Positions 9,401 through 17,738 of a DNA stretch of 64,000 bases are shown here, one piece after another. This DNA is from Tessaracoccus antarcticus. GTDB lineage: Bacteria; Actinomycetota; Actinomycetes; Propionibacteriales; Propionibacteriaceae. The position numbers and the translations under genes were made by a program. The notes beneath the pieces are model-generated. The model saw only the letters and a program-made list of their open reading frames with translations, was not told the DNA's origin and ran no database searches. Numbering within the stretch: position 1 is the first letter of the stretch; each line of letters begins with the position of its first letter. The DNA is taken from assembly GCF_003688855.1 (NCBI RefSeq), contig NZ_REFW01000002.1, forward strand, positions 1-64,000, in the 5' to 3' direction.

Positions 9401-9523
9401 TCTGAATCCGGCGTGTGAGGGGGACGCATGGGGCCGCACCGCCAACAGCATCTGGTCAGCGAAAGTGGTCCAGGTGCGGCGGTCGTTCCAGTTCGGTGTC
9501 GTTGCCACCGGCCTTGTGGTCAC
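6419..9523 (-). CDS. DUF2264-GH88 fusion: unsaturated uronyl hydrolase with N-terminal DUF2264 region
   Basis: 1034 aa made of two normally separate proteins. Residues 1 to about 650 are DUF2264-like (PFSPERWPRL, YWRNNWVWFRIVVQTFL, RNFDHYVGWALHLYP), a family with an alpha/alpha-barrel region found near polysaccharide-degradation genes. Residues 653-1034 are a full-length GH88 unsaturated glucuronyl hydrolase (TEWTTSFVPGMFW, GIIQSWGD, DSLMNMPLLYWA, DDSTWARGQAWGIYGF), which releases delta-4,5-unsaturated uronic acid from lyase products. The GTG start follows AGGAGGTCTGG. No signal peptide is seen, so action is cytoplasmic on imported oligosaccharides. An internal ATG at 7567 with AAAGG before it could also start a free 382-aa GH88. 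Confidence 0.85.
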   Translation of the reverse strand: MTTRPVATTPNWNDRRTWTTFADQMLLAVRPHASPSHAGFRFPGVPGLLGARVDALEGFARTFLLAAFRLAGDGGADPLGTAQWYAAGIDAGTNPFSPERWPRLDEHPQAKVEAASIALGLDMTQPWIWDRMPPAVQDRVVAWLEPAVGDQNYWRNNWVWFRIVVQTFLRSVGAHHSIGDIDEDLATHDTFIRANGWLSDGEGRNFDHYVGWALHLYPTLWSRMHGAADLAAPRVESDRRALQRYLDDAIRLVGADGSPLIQGRSLTYRFAAAAPFWVGAMAGVDSPSPGLLRTAASRVVGHFVDARAANSPGILDVGWKRSWPQLAQFYTGPGSPYWAVKGLLGVALPETHAVWTQDAAPLPIDEADQLIAVEAPGWLVHGTVADGVLRVVNHGTDHGLIHSDAADSPLYARLGYSTATSPLLDDDSWANPLDNTIALLDGDGRATHRTGMQRLDCRVIGTPAGPVGLASSLAEAHWVDALAPPQHEAIGWPGTATPAGSLLMVSLVRGPWEVRVASVTTPATTAVRLRFGGWPLSANHPRDARTDDSTSSTAEGLTTRLTALTPGGTLGIDHRIDASPLSETSSTPFVSFPVDGPLWQGVLAELGATTDSGQASLSVSATGGTTTFLVTWPDGVTTPIQALTPTIPKGTSMPLSPAADSALATLQQLDDQFGTRYPDDVTVDGVYPLREAQFGEPEGGNTEWTTSFVPGMFWAAGELTGDDKWVEAARRHIPSFVDRIERKVHIDHHDLGFLYTLSCVTAWRHDRDEGARDAAIAAADQLMTRVIPSVGIIQSWGDLNDPAQAGRAIIDSLMNMPLLYWATEITGDTRYAAAARRHAGLLGTSIVRDDDTTHHTFHWDVATGAPLYGTTAQGHADDSTWARGQAWGIYGFALNHAHTGDPALLAVAQRCARRFLDLLPEDSVPFWDMVFTDGSDEPRDSSAGAIAVCGLNELAAITGRAEYQEAADRILDSLEANYATTAEGPENCLLLHGVYAKHGGRGIDEGNLWGDYYYMEALLRRHNPDWVSFWAPTA

Positions 9524-9537
9524 CCAGACCTCCTCCC

Positions 9538-9563
9538 TGATCGAAATGGATCGTTTATGATCA
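9538..9563. promoter_or_regulatory. Putative operator of the uronate regulator (imperfect 26-bp inverted repeat)
   Basis: The 83-nt divergent gap between the GH88 fusion gene and the regulator holds an inverted repeat with outer arms TGATC (9538-9542) and GATCA (9559-9563). Nine of 13 positions per arm are symmetric around a central GATC. It lies just upstream of the minus-strand ribosome binding site and so could control both directions. Assignment to the adjacent regulator is inference. Confidence 0.5.
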
Positions 9564-9606
9564 TCACTCTAACAAAAACGGTCGTGGTGTGGGTAAAGTG
9601 ATCAAC

Positions 9607-10680
9607 ATGACGAATGAGTTGCTCCCGGACGGACGCCGCGACCGCATTGTCGCCGAGCTCCGTGCCAGAGGCATGCTCAGGGTCAGTGATCTGGCGGAAC
9701 TCCTGGGGGTGGCACCTGTCACCCTGCGGCGCGATATTGCCCGCCTCGCGGCCGAGGGGGTGGTCCGCAGGCTCCACGGTGGCGCCGTGCTCAACGAGCC
9801 CGTCAAGGAGGTCTCGGTCCAGATGGAGGCTCCTGTTCGCGTCGGGATGCTGGTCCCGTCGCTCGACTTCTATTGGCCCGAGGTGATCCGCGGCGCCCAG
9901 GACATGGCCGAGGAACGCGGTGCCGTCCTGATGCTGCGGGGGACCTCCTACGAGGACGCCGATTTCCGCGCCCACGCCACACACCTGATCGCGGCCGGAG
10001 TGGATGCCCTGCTCATGGCACCGGATGTCACAACGCGGGCCACGATGGAGCTGCTCGAATGGTTGCAGGAGACGGAGGTGCCCTTCGTGCTGGTGGAGCG
10101 TGATGCACGGGGGACCTCCACGGCGCTGCCGTTCGAGTCCGTGACCACCGACCATCTGGGCGGTGCCGGGGCGGCCGTGAGGCACCTCGCCGCGGACGGA
10201 CACACCCGTGTCGGTTTCGTATGGAACCCCGGGAGTCCGCACCGGGAGGAGATCCGGCGCGGATGGGCGTTGGCGGTGCAGGAATGTGGGCTGCGCCCCG
10301 ACGCTTTCACCCGTGAACTGCGCCGGCACGAGCCCGGGGATGAGGCGCCCGCCGTCGCCGAGCTGGTGCGGGACTGCATCGACGCCGGAACCACGGCGCT
10401 CCTGGTCCACGCCGACCGGGAGGCGATCGCCATCGCCCAGCAGTGCCAGGAGGAGGGGCTGTCGGTCCCCGGTGACCTCTCGATCATCGCCTACGACGAC
10501 GAGGTGGCAGGCCTGTTCAGCCCCGCACTCACCGCCGTCCGGCCGCCACGTATCTCCATAGGGCGAGCGGCCATGGGGCTGGTGATGGACCGCCTCCGCG
10601 ACGCGGGCCGACCGACCCACCGCGTGGTCATCACGCCCCGGTTGAACGTGCGTGAATCCACCGGCCCCACGGGTTCCTGA
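9607..10680 (+). CDS. Transcriptional regulator with DeoR-type HTH and LacI-type sugar-binding domain
   Basis: 357 aa. Residues 1-60 are a DeoR-type winged helix (RIVAELRARGMLRVSDLAELLGVAPVTLRRDI, then LHGGAVL). From about residue 76 (VRVGMLVPSLDFYWPEVIRGAQD) it continues as a periplasmic-binding-protein-like LacI/GalR effector domain through AYDDEVAGLFSPALTAVRPP. It is divergent from the kdu/GH88 operon and probably represses it, with an uronate intermediate such as KDG as likely inducer; the ligand is inferred. The ATG at 9607 is preferred, though in-frame GTG codons at 9589 and 9598 are possible and no site has a strong Shine-Dalgarno. Confidence 0.85.
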   Translation: MTNELLPDGRRDRIVAELRARGMLRVSDLAELLGVAPVTLRRDIARLAAEGVVRRLHGGAVLNEPVKEVSVQMEAPVRVGMLVPSLDFYWPEVIRGAQDMAEERGAVLMLRGTSYEDADFRAHATHLIAAGVDALLMAPDVTTRATMELLEWLQETEVPFVLVERDARGTSTALPFESVTTDHLGGAGAAVRHLAADGHTRVGFVWNPGSPHREEIRRGWALAVQECGLRPDAFTRELRRHEPGDEAPAVAELVRDCIDAGTTALLVHADREAIAIAQQCQEEGLSVPGDLSIIAYDDEVAGLFSPALTAVRPPRISIGRAAMGLVMDRLRDAGRPTHRVVITPRLNVRESTGPTGS

Positions 10681-10747
10681 AGGCCTGCGGTGGTCATCTG
10701 ATGATGGTCACGTGCCACGAGCGTCGATGAGCGGGCACACTAGGGTC

Positions 10748-12073
10748 ATGGACAGGCAGACCGAGTACGTTTTGCGTTCGATGGAAGAACGCGACATCCG
10801 CTTCGTGCGGTTGTGGTTCACCGATGTGTTGGGCGTGCTGAAGTCCGTGGCCATCGCCCCCGCAGAGGTTGAGGGCGCCATCTCCGAGGGGGTCGGCTTC
10901 GACGGTTCGGCCATTGAGGGATTTGCGCGCGTCTTCGAGTCGGACATGGTGGCGCACCCCGACCCCTCCACGTTCCAGGTGCTGCCCTGGCGTCAGCTGG
11001 AGCGTGGCACCGCGCGCATGTTCTGCGACATCAGCCTGCCCGACGGGTCTCCCAGCTTCGCCGATCCCCGCTACGTCCTCAAGCGTGCCCTTCAGAAGGC
11101 CGCGAACCTGGGCTTCACGTTCTACATCCACCCCGAGATCGAGTTCTTCCTGCTGAAGCAGCTGAACCCGCCGGTGCCGCTGGACGACGGCGGCTACTTC
11201 GACCACACAACGCTGGGTGACGGCACCGATTTTCGTCGCGATGCCATCACCATGCTGGAAAAAATGGGCATCTCGGTGGAATTCAGCCACCACGAGGCAG
11301 CCCCCGGCCAGCATGAGATCGACCTGCGCTACGCCGATGCCCTCACCATGGCCGACAACATCATGACCTTCCGCGTCGTCATCCGGGAAGTGGCGGTCAG
11401 CCAGGGGATCCACGCCACCTTCATGCCCAAACCCTTCTCGCAGCACGCCGGCTCGGGCATGCACACCCACATGTCCCTGTTCGAGGGCGACACCAACGCG
11501 TTCTACGACGGTGCCGACGAGTACCGCCTCAGCAAGACCGCCCGACACTTCATCGCGGGCCTGCTGCGCCACGCCCCCGAGATCACCGCCGTCACCAACC
11601 AGTGGGTCAACTCCTACAAACGGCTCAGTGGCGCCAGTGAGGCCCCCACCTACGCGTGCTGGGGAAGGGCGAACCGTTCCGCCCTGATCCGTGTCCCGCA
11701 GTTCGCCCCCGGCAAGTCCTCCTCGGCCCGCATCGAGTACAGGGCACCCGACGCTGCCGTCAACCCCTACCTCGCCTACGCGCTCATGCTCAACGCAGGC
11801 CTGGCCGGGATCGAGGGGGAGTACGAACTGCAGGAGGAGACGGAGGACGAGGTGTGGCGCCTGTCCGCCCGCGAGCGTCGCGCACTGGGAATCCAGTCGC
11901 TGCCACGCAGCCTCGACGACGCCCTGAACATCATGGAGAACAGTGAGCTCGCTGCCGAAACCCTGGGTGAGCACGTGTTCGAGTACTTCATGCGCAACAA
12001 GCGTGAGGAGTTCGAGGTCTACCGTCAGCAGGTCACTCCCTGGGAACTGGAACGCCACATCGCCGTCCTGTGA
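10748..12073 (+). CDS. glnA2: Glutamine synthetase, GlnA2-type
   Basis: 441 aa, the size of actinobacterial GlnA2 rather than the ~475-aa GlnA1. Glutamine synthetase blocks are present: GFDGSAIEGFAR near the N terminus, EIEFFLL, HHEAAPGQHEIDLRYADA, GSGMHTHMSL, NSYKRL and NRSALIRVPQF. The region that carries the adenylylated tyrosine in GlnA1 reads EETEDEVWRLSARE here, with no Tyr, so GlnE should not modify it. It may be a true GS or a gamma-glutamyl ligase of another amine. It lies upstream of glnE, as in other Actinobacteria, with one minus-strand gene between. Confidence 0.88.
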   Translation: MDRQTEYVLRSMEERDIRFVRLWFTDVLGVLKSVAIAPAEVEGAISEGVGFDGSAIEGFARVFESDMVAHPDPSTFQVLPWRQLERGTARMFCDISLPDGSPSFADPRYVLKRALQKAANLGFTFYIHPEIEFFLLKQLNPPVPLDDGGYFDHTTLGDGTDFRRDAITMLEKMGISVEFSHHEAAPGQHEIDLRYADALTMADNIMTFRVVIREVAVSQGIHATFMPKPFSQHAGSGMHTHMSLFEGDTNAFYDGADEYRLSKTARHFIAGLLRHAPEITAVTNQWVNSYKRLSGASEAPTYACWGRANRSALIRVPQFAPGKSSSARIEYRAPDAAVNPYLAYALMLNAGLAGIEGEYELQEETEDEVWRLSARERRALGIQSLPRSLDDALNIMENSELAAETLGEHVFEYFMRNKREEFEVYRQQVTPWELERHIAVL

Positions 12074-12098
12074 CCCCTGGGATTGCGCGCAGTGCCGG

Positions 12099-12593
12099 TC
12101 AGCGCTCAGCAGCCCCGGACCAGATCGGGAACGCCTTCTGCACCTCGTGTGCGTGGGCCCCCGAACTGCGGATGTGGTGCGCGCTGTCCTCCCACGTCCA
12201 GCGTCCAGTCGCCAGGTCGATGAAGACCAGGGGAGACATTTCCACGACGTTGGGTGGGGTGCCCCGGGTGTGACGGGGGCCCGTCCCGAAGCCGATCTGC
12301 ACGGCGGAGAACGGAGGCACCCTCACTTCGATGCTCGCGCCGGGGTGGCGGCTGCCCAACCGGGCGCTCGCCCCGCGACAGATGGCGGCCGTCAATTCTT
12401 CCCCGAGCTCGAGGGAGTGCTCTCGCGCGGCCTGCGCGGTGGACAGGAGGACATCGGTGAGATCGGGACGGCGGTTCGCGAGTTCGGCACTGAGCTCCAG
12501 ACCCAAATCGGCCGCGCGGCCGCACTCGATGGCACCCAGACATGTGAACAGGTCCTGCAGTGCCTCCACGACTGAAACGGCGGGTTTGAACAT
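12099..12593 (-). CDS. Conserved hypothetical protein, 164 aa
   Basis: Starts at an ATG preceded by GAGGGGG and reads MFKPAVSVVEALQDLFTCLG. It has an alpha-helical N-terminal half (about residues 1-85) and a probable beta-rich C-terminal half with FSAVQIGFGTGPRHTRGTPPN. No signal peptide or transmembrane helix. The upstream continuation of this frame opposite glnE is a coding shadow and is excluded. It is convergent with glnA2 and divergent from glnE, sharing a 54-nt promoter gap with the latter. I do not recognise the family. Confidence 0.7.
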   Translation of the reverse strand: MFKPAVSVVEALQDLFTCLGAIECGRAADLGLELSAELANRRPDLTDVLLSTAQAAREHSLELGEELTAAICRGASARLGSRHPGASIEVRVPPFSAVQIGFGTGPRHTRGTPPNVVEMSPLVFIDLATGRWTWEDSAHHIRSSGAHAHEVQKAFPIWSGAAER

Positions 12594-12647
12594 CAATTCC
12601 CCCTCTTCGTCGGTGGGCTCAACTCTATCAATCGGTAGTGTGTTCCC

Positions 12648-15563
12648 GTGAGCAGGGTCTCTTCCGCCGTGGGCGATTTCGCGCGACGTGGCTTCGACTC
12701 GCCCAGAACCGCCGCAGCCACCTGGGATCGGTGGTGCGAGAGGTGCGGCCACGAGCCGAACGTGGCCCTTGAAGACTTCCAGGACGTCGCTGACCGGGAT
12801 CGCGCCCTCGACATTGTGTCGCGTATCGACGAGGCCGACCCGGGCCTTTTCGCGGAAGTGGCCCGTGACAAGTCCTGGCTGCGCCGGCTCGTCGTCGTGG
12901 CTGGCGCCTCGTCGGTGCTGGGGCAGTTCCTCGCACGTCACCCCGAGGAGGTGGAGTGCCTTCGCGCCGAGCGTCCCGCGCGCGATGCCCACGGATGGCG
13001 CGCCTTCTACGCTGAGCGGGTGGAGATGGTGGACGACGTGGCCGTCGGTCACTCCGATGACCTGCGACGCGCCCACCATGCGGCACTTGTGGAGATCGCC
13101 GCCAGAGACCTGACCGCGGCCGATCCAGTGCTGGTTGTGGACGCCGTGGCACGGGAGATTGCCCATACGGCGGACGCCGTGCTCCATTTCGCCCTGGCCC
13201 ACGCGCGCGCCGAGGTGCCCGACTGGCGCGACGTGCGGCTGGCGGTCATCACCATGGGGAAGACGGGCGCCCAGGAACTGAACTACCTCTCCGACGTGGA
13301 CGTGATCCACATCGCCGAGCCGGCCGACGGCGTCTCCATCGAGCACGCCATGCAGGTGGGCACCCAACTCGCCGCTGCACTGGCGCGCATCTGCTCGGCC
13401 CACACCAGCCAGGGAACCATCTGGCAGGTGGATGCGGCGTTGCGACCCGAAGGCAATGCGGGACCGCTGGTGCGCACGATCTCGTCCTGCCGCAGCTACT
13501 ACGAGAAATGGGCGAAGGGCTGGGAGTTCCAGGCGCTGCTGAAGGCGCGCCCAGCGGCCGGTGACCTCGCTCTCGGGGCGGAGTTCTGCTCCATGGTGGG
13601 GCCCATGGTCTGGGCGGCGGGTGAGCGGGACGGCTTCGTGGCCGATGTCAGGGCCATGCGCACGCGGGTGGTGTCGATGATCCCCGCCGGCCAGGCCGAC
13701 CGCGAGATCAAGTTGGGGGAGGGTGGTCTGCGCGACACCGAGTTCGCCGTTCAGTTGCTGCAACTGGTGCATGGCCGCGCCGACGAACGGCTCCGGGTCC
13801 GTGGCACGATCCCCGCACTGGAGGCACTTGTGGCCAACGGTTACATCGGGCGCACCGACGGGGCGGAGATGGAGCAGGCGTACCGCTTCCAGCGTGTGTT
13901 GGAGCACCGGGTGCAGCTCCGGCAGATGCGACGCACCCACCTGCTGCCCGACGACGACCTGGCGATGGCTCACGTGGCCCGCACGCTCGCTCTCACCGCC
14001 GATGAGGTGGTCAAGCGCTGGCGGAGCAGCACGAGGAGCGTGATGAGGCTGCAGCGCAGGATCTTCTTCTCCCCGCTGCTGGAGACTGTCAGTACCATCC
14101 CCGCAGAGGGACTCCGCCTCTCCACGGAGGCGGCCAAGACGCGCATGCGTGCCCTGGGGTTCTCGGATCCACGCTCGGCCCTCGGCCACATCCAGGCGCT
14201 GACGAAGGGTTCGAGCCGTCGCTCCGAGATCCAGCGTCAGCTCCTGCCGGTGATGCTGGGATGGTTCGCTGAGGGCCCCAACCCGGACTTCGGGCTGCTG
14301 GCGTTCAGGCAGTTGTCCGAGAAGCTGGGGGACACCAGCTGGTACCTGCGGGCGCTGCGCGACGAGGGTTGGATGGCGCACCGGTTGGCGCGCGTCGCAT
14401 CGTCCAGCCGGTACGTGGTGGACCTCATGAAACGGGCACCCGAGATGGTGCAGATGCTGGCGAGCCGCTCCGAACTGGAGCCGCGCTCGGCAGCCGACCT
14501 CACCGACGCCATGACGCGTGCCGCCAACCGCCACGACGACGAGGAGAAGGCCATCGCGTCGGTGCGTGGGCTGCGTCGCCGGGAACTGTGCCGTATCGCG
14601 CTGGCCGACGTTTTGGGGAACGCGGACGTCAACCCCGTGGGGGTCGCACTGTCCGACCTCGCCTCGGCATCCATCGACGCAGCACTGGCCATCGCTTCCC
14701 GCACGGTGGAGTCCCCGCCGGTGGGGGTGGTGGCGCTGGGCAGTTGGGGCGGCAACGAGATGAGTTATTCCTCGGATGCCGACGCCATGTTTGTCGTGGC
14801 CGACGACGTCGACGCGCAGGGGCGGGCGGCGGCCACGGCACTGGTGAGGAGGGCCGCCGACATCCTGGGCAAACCCGGACCCGAGCCGGCACTGGTCCTC
14901 GACAGTGACCTGCGGCCCGAGGGCAAGGGCGGTCCGCAGGTGCGCAGCGTCTCCTCCTACGCCACGTACTACGACAAATGGTCCTCCACGTGGGAGGCCC
15001 AGGCCATGCTTCGGGCACGGCCGGGAGCGGGCGACCTCCAGCTCGCCGCCGCCGTCATCGACGGCACCGACCCGCTGCGGTACCCCAGGGGTGGGCTCAC
15101 CCACCAACAAACCGCCGACATCAGGCGGCTCAAGTCGCGGATGGAGGCTGAACGGATCCCGAAGGGTGTACCCAAGGAACGACACCTGAAGCTGGGATCC
15201 GGCGGATTGTCCGACATTGAGTGGACCATCCAGCTCATCCAGTTGGGTCACGCGCACGAGCATCCGGAACTCCGAACGCCCGCGACACTGGAGGCGCTTG
15301 CCGCCGCCGCATCACTGGATCTCGTGACAGCCCGCCAGGCCCACGACCTCCGGGCTGCCTGGGAGCACATCAGCCGCCTGCGCAACGCCATGATGCTGGT
15401 GCGGGGGAGGGCCAGCGATTCCCTCCCCGCCGACTTCCGCGAGTTGGCCGCGATTTCCGACCTTCTTGGCTACGGTCCGCGCCAGTCGTCGCAGATGCTC
15501 GAGGACACGCGGCGCCTCATGCGACTGGCGTTCCAGGTGGCGGACGAACTCTTCTGGCAGTGA
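12648..15563 (+). CDS. glnE: Bifunctional glutamine synthetase adenylyltransferase/deadenylase GlnE
   Basis: 971 aa with the duplicated architecture of GlnE. A deadenylylase-type nucleotidyltransferase lies near residues 203-222 (GKTGAQELNYLSDVDVIHI). An adenylyltransferase domain lies near residues 698-717 (GSWGGNEMSYSSDADAMFVV). Each is followed by a helical GlnD-PII-like region with LGEGGLRDTEFAVQLLQL and LGSGGLSDIEWTIQLIQL. It adenylylates and deadenylylates glutamine synthetase according to nitrogen status; the target here is GlnA at 36341-37762, which retains the tyrosine. The start is GTG at 12648. Confidence 0.95.
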   Translation: MSRVSSAVGDFARRGFDSPRTAAATWDRWCERCGHEPNVALEDFQDVADRDRALDIVSRIDEADPGLFAEVARDKSWLRRLVVVAGASSVLGQFLARHPEEVECLRAERPARDAHGWRAFYAERVEMVDDVAVGHSDDLRRAHHAALVEIAARDLTAADPVLVVDAVAREIAHTADAVLHFALAHARAEVPDWRDVRLAVITMGKTGAQELNYLSDVDVIHIAEPADGVSIEHAMQVGTQLAAALARICSAHTSQGTIWQVDAALRPEGNAGPLVRTISSCRSYYEKWAKGWEFQALLKARPAAGDLALGAEFCSMVGPMVWAAGERDGFVADVRAMRTRVVSMIPAGQADREIKLGEGGLRDTEFAVQLLQLVHGRADERLRVRGTIPALEALVANGYIGRTDGAEMEQAYRFQRVLEHRVQLRQMRRTHLLPDDDLAMAHVARTLALTADEVVKRWRSSTRSVMRLQRRIFFSPLLETVSTIPAEGLRLSTEAAKTRMRALGFSDPRSALGHIQALTKGSSRRSEIQRQLLPVMLGWFAEGPNPDFGLLAFRQLSEKLGDTSWYLRALRDEGWMAHRLARVASSSRYVVDLMKRAPEMVQMLASRSELEPRSAADLTDAMTRAANRHDDEEKAIASVRGLRRRELCRIALADVLGNADVNPVGVALSDLASASIDAALAIASRTVESPPVGVVALGSWGGNEMSYSSDADAMFVVADDVDAQGRAAATALVRRAADILGKPGPEPALVLDSDLRPEGKGGPQVRSVSSYATYYDKWSSTWEAQAMLRARPGAGDLQLAAAVIDGTDPLRYPRGGLTHQQTADIRRLKSRMEAERIPKGVPKERHLKLGSGGLSDIEWTIQLIQLGHAHEHPELRTPATLEALAAAASLDLVTARQAHDLRAAWEHISRLRNAMMLVRGRASDSLPADFRELAAISDLLGYGPRQSSQMLEDTRRLMRLAFQVADELFWQ

Positions 15564-15620
15564 GCGCTGTGGGGCGGCTCAGCCACACCGGAGTCCGTTG
15601 CTAGGATGGGGTGCAACATA

Positions 15621-15751
15621 CGTGTTCCGGGGTCGGTGCAAGTCCGAACCGGCGGTGACAGCCCGCGACCCTCTGACGCTCGCAGGAGCGGACGAGGTTG
15701 ATTCGGTGGAACTCCGAGGCCGACAGTCAAAGTCTGGATGGGAGGAACGCG
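15621..15751 (+). promoter_or_regulatory. FMN riboswitch (RFN element)
   Basis: The conserved RFN blocks occur in order: GGGGTCGGTGCAAGTCCGAA, ACCGGCGGTGACAGCCCGCG, then TTCGGTGGAACTCCGAGGCC, GACAGTCAAAGTCTGGATG and GGAGGAACG. The closing helix pairs 15621-15627 (CGTGTTC) with 15745-15751 (GAACGCG). Binding of FMN should turn off the downstream permease and binding-protein genes when flavin is sufficient. The riboswitch places the transporter in riboflavin uptake. Confidence 0.95.
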
Positions 15752-15878
15752 CGCTGTGGCATCCGTGCCCAGCGACGGCTCATGCATGCCACCGTGCGCA
15801 TGCATGTGTGTCGTCGCCGGAAACGGCCATGCCGCGGCGTCTCGATCAACCCCGGACCTGACTTGAAAGGTTTCGGGA
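15752..15878 (+). promoter_or_regulatory. Expression platform and leader between FMN aptamer and permease start
   Basis: 127 nt without a gene. It holds a perfect 9-bp stem, CATGCATGC (15781-15789) with GCATGCATG (15798-15806), and a second GC-rich hairpin around 15812-15840 (CGTCGCCGG with CCGCGGCG). Neither has a T-tract, so switching may act by sequestering translation signals or through a GC-rich terminator without U-run. A GAAAGG sequence about 9 nt before the GTG may be the ribosome binding site. Confidence 0.55.
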
Positions 15879-16718
15879 GTGACTGGTCGCACACAGGCCC
15901 GCTCAGTGGCGCACTGGGGGCTGTGGTCCGCCTATCCTGGGCGTGTCAGATCAGACCACGGCGCATGGCGGTGGATTCCCGCACCTCTGGCACTGATGGT
16001 GGTCCTGCTCATCTGGTGGGGAGTCACCGCGACCGGACTGGTCCCAAAAATCGTGCTTCCCAACCCCGTTGACGTCGTCGTGCGGGTGGCCGACTGGGTG
16101 GTTGACGGCACGGGATGGCGCTATCTGGCGCCGACGCTGGGGGCTGCGCTGCTCGGCAGCGTGATCGCGATGGTGGGGGCGATTCCGCTGGGCGTTGCCA
16201 TAGCCCACTCACGCCTGCTGGCCGCAATCTTCGAGCCGTTCGTCGCCTTCTCCCAGACCATCCCGCTGGTGGCGATCGCACCCCTGCTCGCGCTGTGGAT
16301 CGGCTACGGACTGGTGCCCATCGCCGTGCTGTGCGCCATCATCTCGTTCTTTCCCATGGTCACCACGACGGTCATCGGTCTGCGGGGCATGGACATGCGC
16401 ATCATCGAGCACGCCATGCTCGACGGCGCCTCCCCGGTGCAGCGCCTCCTCCACGTCGAAATGCCCATCGCCGCCCCCGCCGTGCTCGCGGGTATTCGGG
16501 CGGGGTTCGTTCTCTCGATGACGGGCGCCATCGTGGGTGAATTTGTCATGGGCGGGGCAGGACTCGGCACACTCCTCACGATCTCCAGGGAGGCAGCCGA
16601 CAGCGTCGGTGTCTTCGCCGTCCTGGTGTGGATCGCTGTGGCAGCACTCGTGCTGCAGGGCTCCATCCAGATTGCTGAGCGAGCAAGCACCCACCGACTC
16701 CAAGGAGAACACTCATGA
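15879..16718 (+). CDS. ribX: ABC transporter permease, riboflavin uptake type (RibX-like)
   Basis: 279 aa, about six transmembrane helices (first in LALMVVLLIWWGVTATG). The BPD-type permease EAA loop is visible as EHAMLDGASPVQRLLHVEMPIAAP. It is a member of the ThiX/SsuC-like permease group. The assignment to riboflavin uptake comes from the FMN riboswitch directly upstream and the NMT1-type binding protein overlapping its 3' end by 4 nt. The GTG start at 15879 follows GAAAGG. No ATPase gene is nearby, so it must share a nucleotide-binding subunit encoded elsewhere. Confidence 0.85.
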   Translation: MTGRTQARSVAHWGLWSAYPGRVRSDHGAWRWIPAPLALMVVLLIWWGVTATGLVPKIVLPNPVDVVVRVADWVVDGTGWRYLAPTLGAALLGSVIAMVGAIPLGVAIAHSRLLAAIFEPFVAFSQTIPLVAIAPLLALWIGYGLVPIAVLCAIISFFPMVTTTVIGLRGMDMRIIEHAMLDGASPVQRLLHVEMPIAAPAVLAGIRAGFVLSMTGAIVGEFVMGGAGLGTLLTISREAADSVGVFAVLVWIAVAALVLQGSIQIAERASTHRLQGEHS

Positions 16719-17704
16719 GAACCACACGTCGTCAACTCCTCAAGGGTGCGCTCGCCGCGGGTGCCCTCACCGGCCTCGCCGCCTGCACCACCCCTGTCGC
16801 GGAGCCGACACCGGAGCTCCCGGCACTGACGATCGGCCTCACCTACATTCCCAACGTGCAGTTCAGCCCGTTCTACGTGGCCGTGAACTCCGGGCTCTTC
16901 TCCGAGCAGGGCCTCGACGTGACCCTGCGGCATCACGGCGCGCAGGAGGATGCATTCGGTGCACTGCTGGCCGCGCAGGAGGACATCGTGTTCGCCAGCG
17001 GGGACGAGGCCGTGGTGGCGTCGGCCACGGGTGCGACGTTGGCCACGTTCGGTACCGGTTTCCAGCAGTTCCCGGGGGTCCTGCTGGCGGCGAAATCCTC
17101 CGGCATCACAGGGGTTGAAGACCTCAGAGGCCGAACCATCGGGATGCCCGGGCACTTCGGCTCCAGCTACTACACCGTTCTGGCCGCCCTGCACCACGCA
17201 GGCCTGGGCGAGGGCGACGTGAAGTTGCAGGACATCGGCTACACCCAGGTGAGCGCCCTGACCACTGGCAGGGTGGACGTCGTGGTGGGCTACAGCAACA
17301 ACGAGACCGTGCAGTTCGCCAACACCGGGTTCGACGTTGTGGAGATTGCGGTGCAGGATCCGGCTGAGCCGACGCTCGTGGGTCCGGGACTCGTCACCGT
17401 CCCTGGCCGACTGAATGACGAGGTCCTCACCCGCGTCAACGCCGCCGTGTTGGAGGCCGAGAAGCGGATCCTGATGGACCCCGACCTGGCGATCGAAGCC
17501 ACCAAGCAAGAGGTGCCCACGCTGTCCGACCCTGAACAGGAGAAGACCGCTCGCGCAGTTCTGGAGGCAACCTCGAAGCTGTGGCTCCGCGACGGGGAAC
17601 CCACCCTGGCCGTGGACCCGGCGGCCTTCGAGCGGATGGGGAAGTTCTTGGCCCAGGCGGGCATCATCAGCGCACCCCCGGCAGGCTCCACCATCGCGCT
17701 GTGA
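16715..17704 (+). CDS. ribY: NMT1/THI5-like substrate-binding lipoprotein, riboflavin uptake (RibY-like)
   Basis: 329 aa. The N terminus MRTTRRQLLKGALAAGALTG combines a twin-arginine-like RR with a lipobox (LAAC), giving a lipid-anchored Cys at about residue 24. The mature part is of the NMT1/THI5 family (TIGLTYIPNVQFSPFYVAVNSGLFSEQGL, ASGDEAVVASATGA, GMPGHFGSSYY). It delivers substrate to the overlapping permease (ATGA coupling). By its riboswitch context the ligand is riboflavin or a precursor rather than a thiamine pyrimidine. Confidence 0.85.
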   Translation: MRTTRRQLLKGALAAGALTGLAACTTPVAEPTPELPALTIGLTYIPNVQFSPFYVAVNSGLFSEQGLDVTLRHHGAQEDAFGALLAAQEDIVFASGDEAVVASATGATLATFGTGFQQFPGVLLAAKSSGITGVEDLRGRTIGMPGHFGSSYYTVLAALHHAGLGEGDVKLQDIGYTQVSALTTGRVDVVVGYSNNETVQFANTGFDVVEIAVQDPAEPTLVGPGLVTVPGRLNDEVLTRVNAAVLEAEKRILMDPDLAIEATKQEVPTLSDPEQEKTARAVLEATSKLWLRDGEPTLAVDPAAFERMGKFLAQAGIISAPPAGSTIAL

Positions 17705-17738
17705 CGCGACGGCGGAGCTTCTCCCCGAGGAAAGCTGC

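Noticed and set aside
12099-15263. Long minus-strand open frame (about 1050 codons) opposite glnE
   Set aside because: Its translation is His/Arg/Gly-rich with no domain, and it mirrors the strong glnE gene. Only the last 164 codons (12099-12593), outside glnE and with a ribosome binding site, are kept as a gene.
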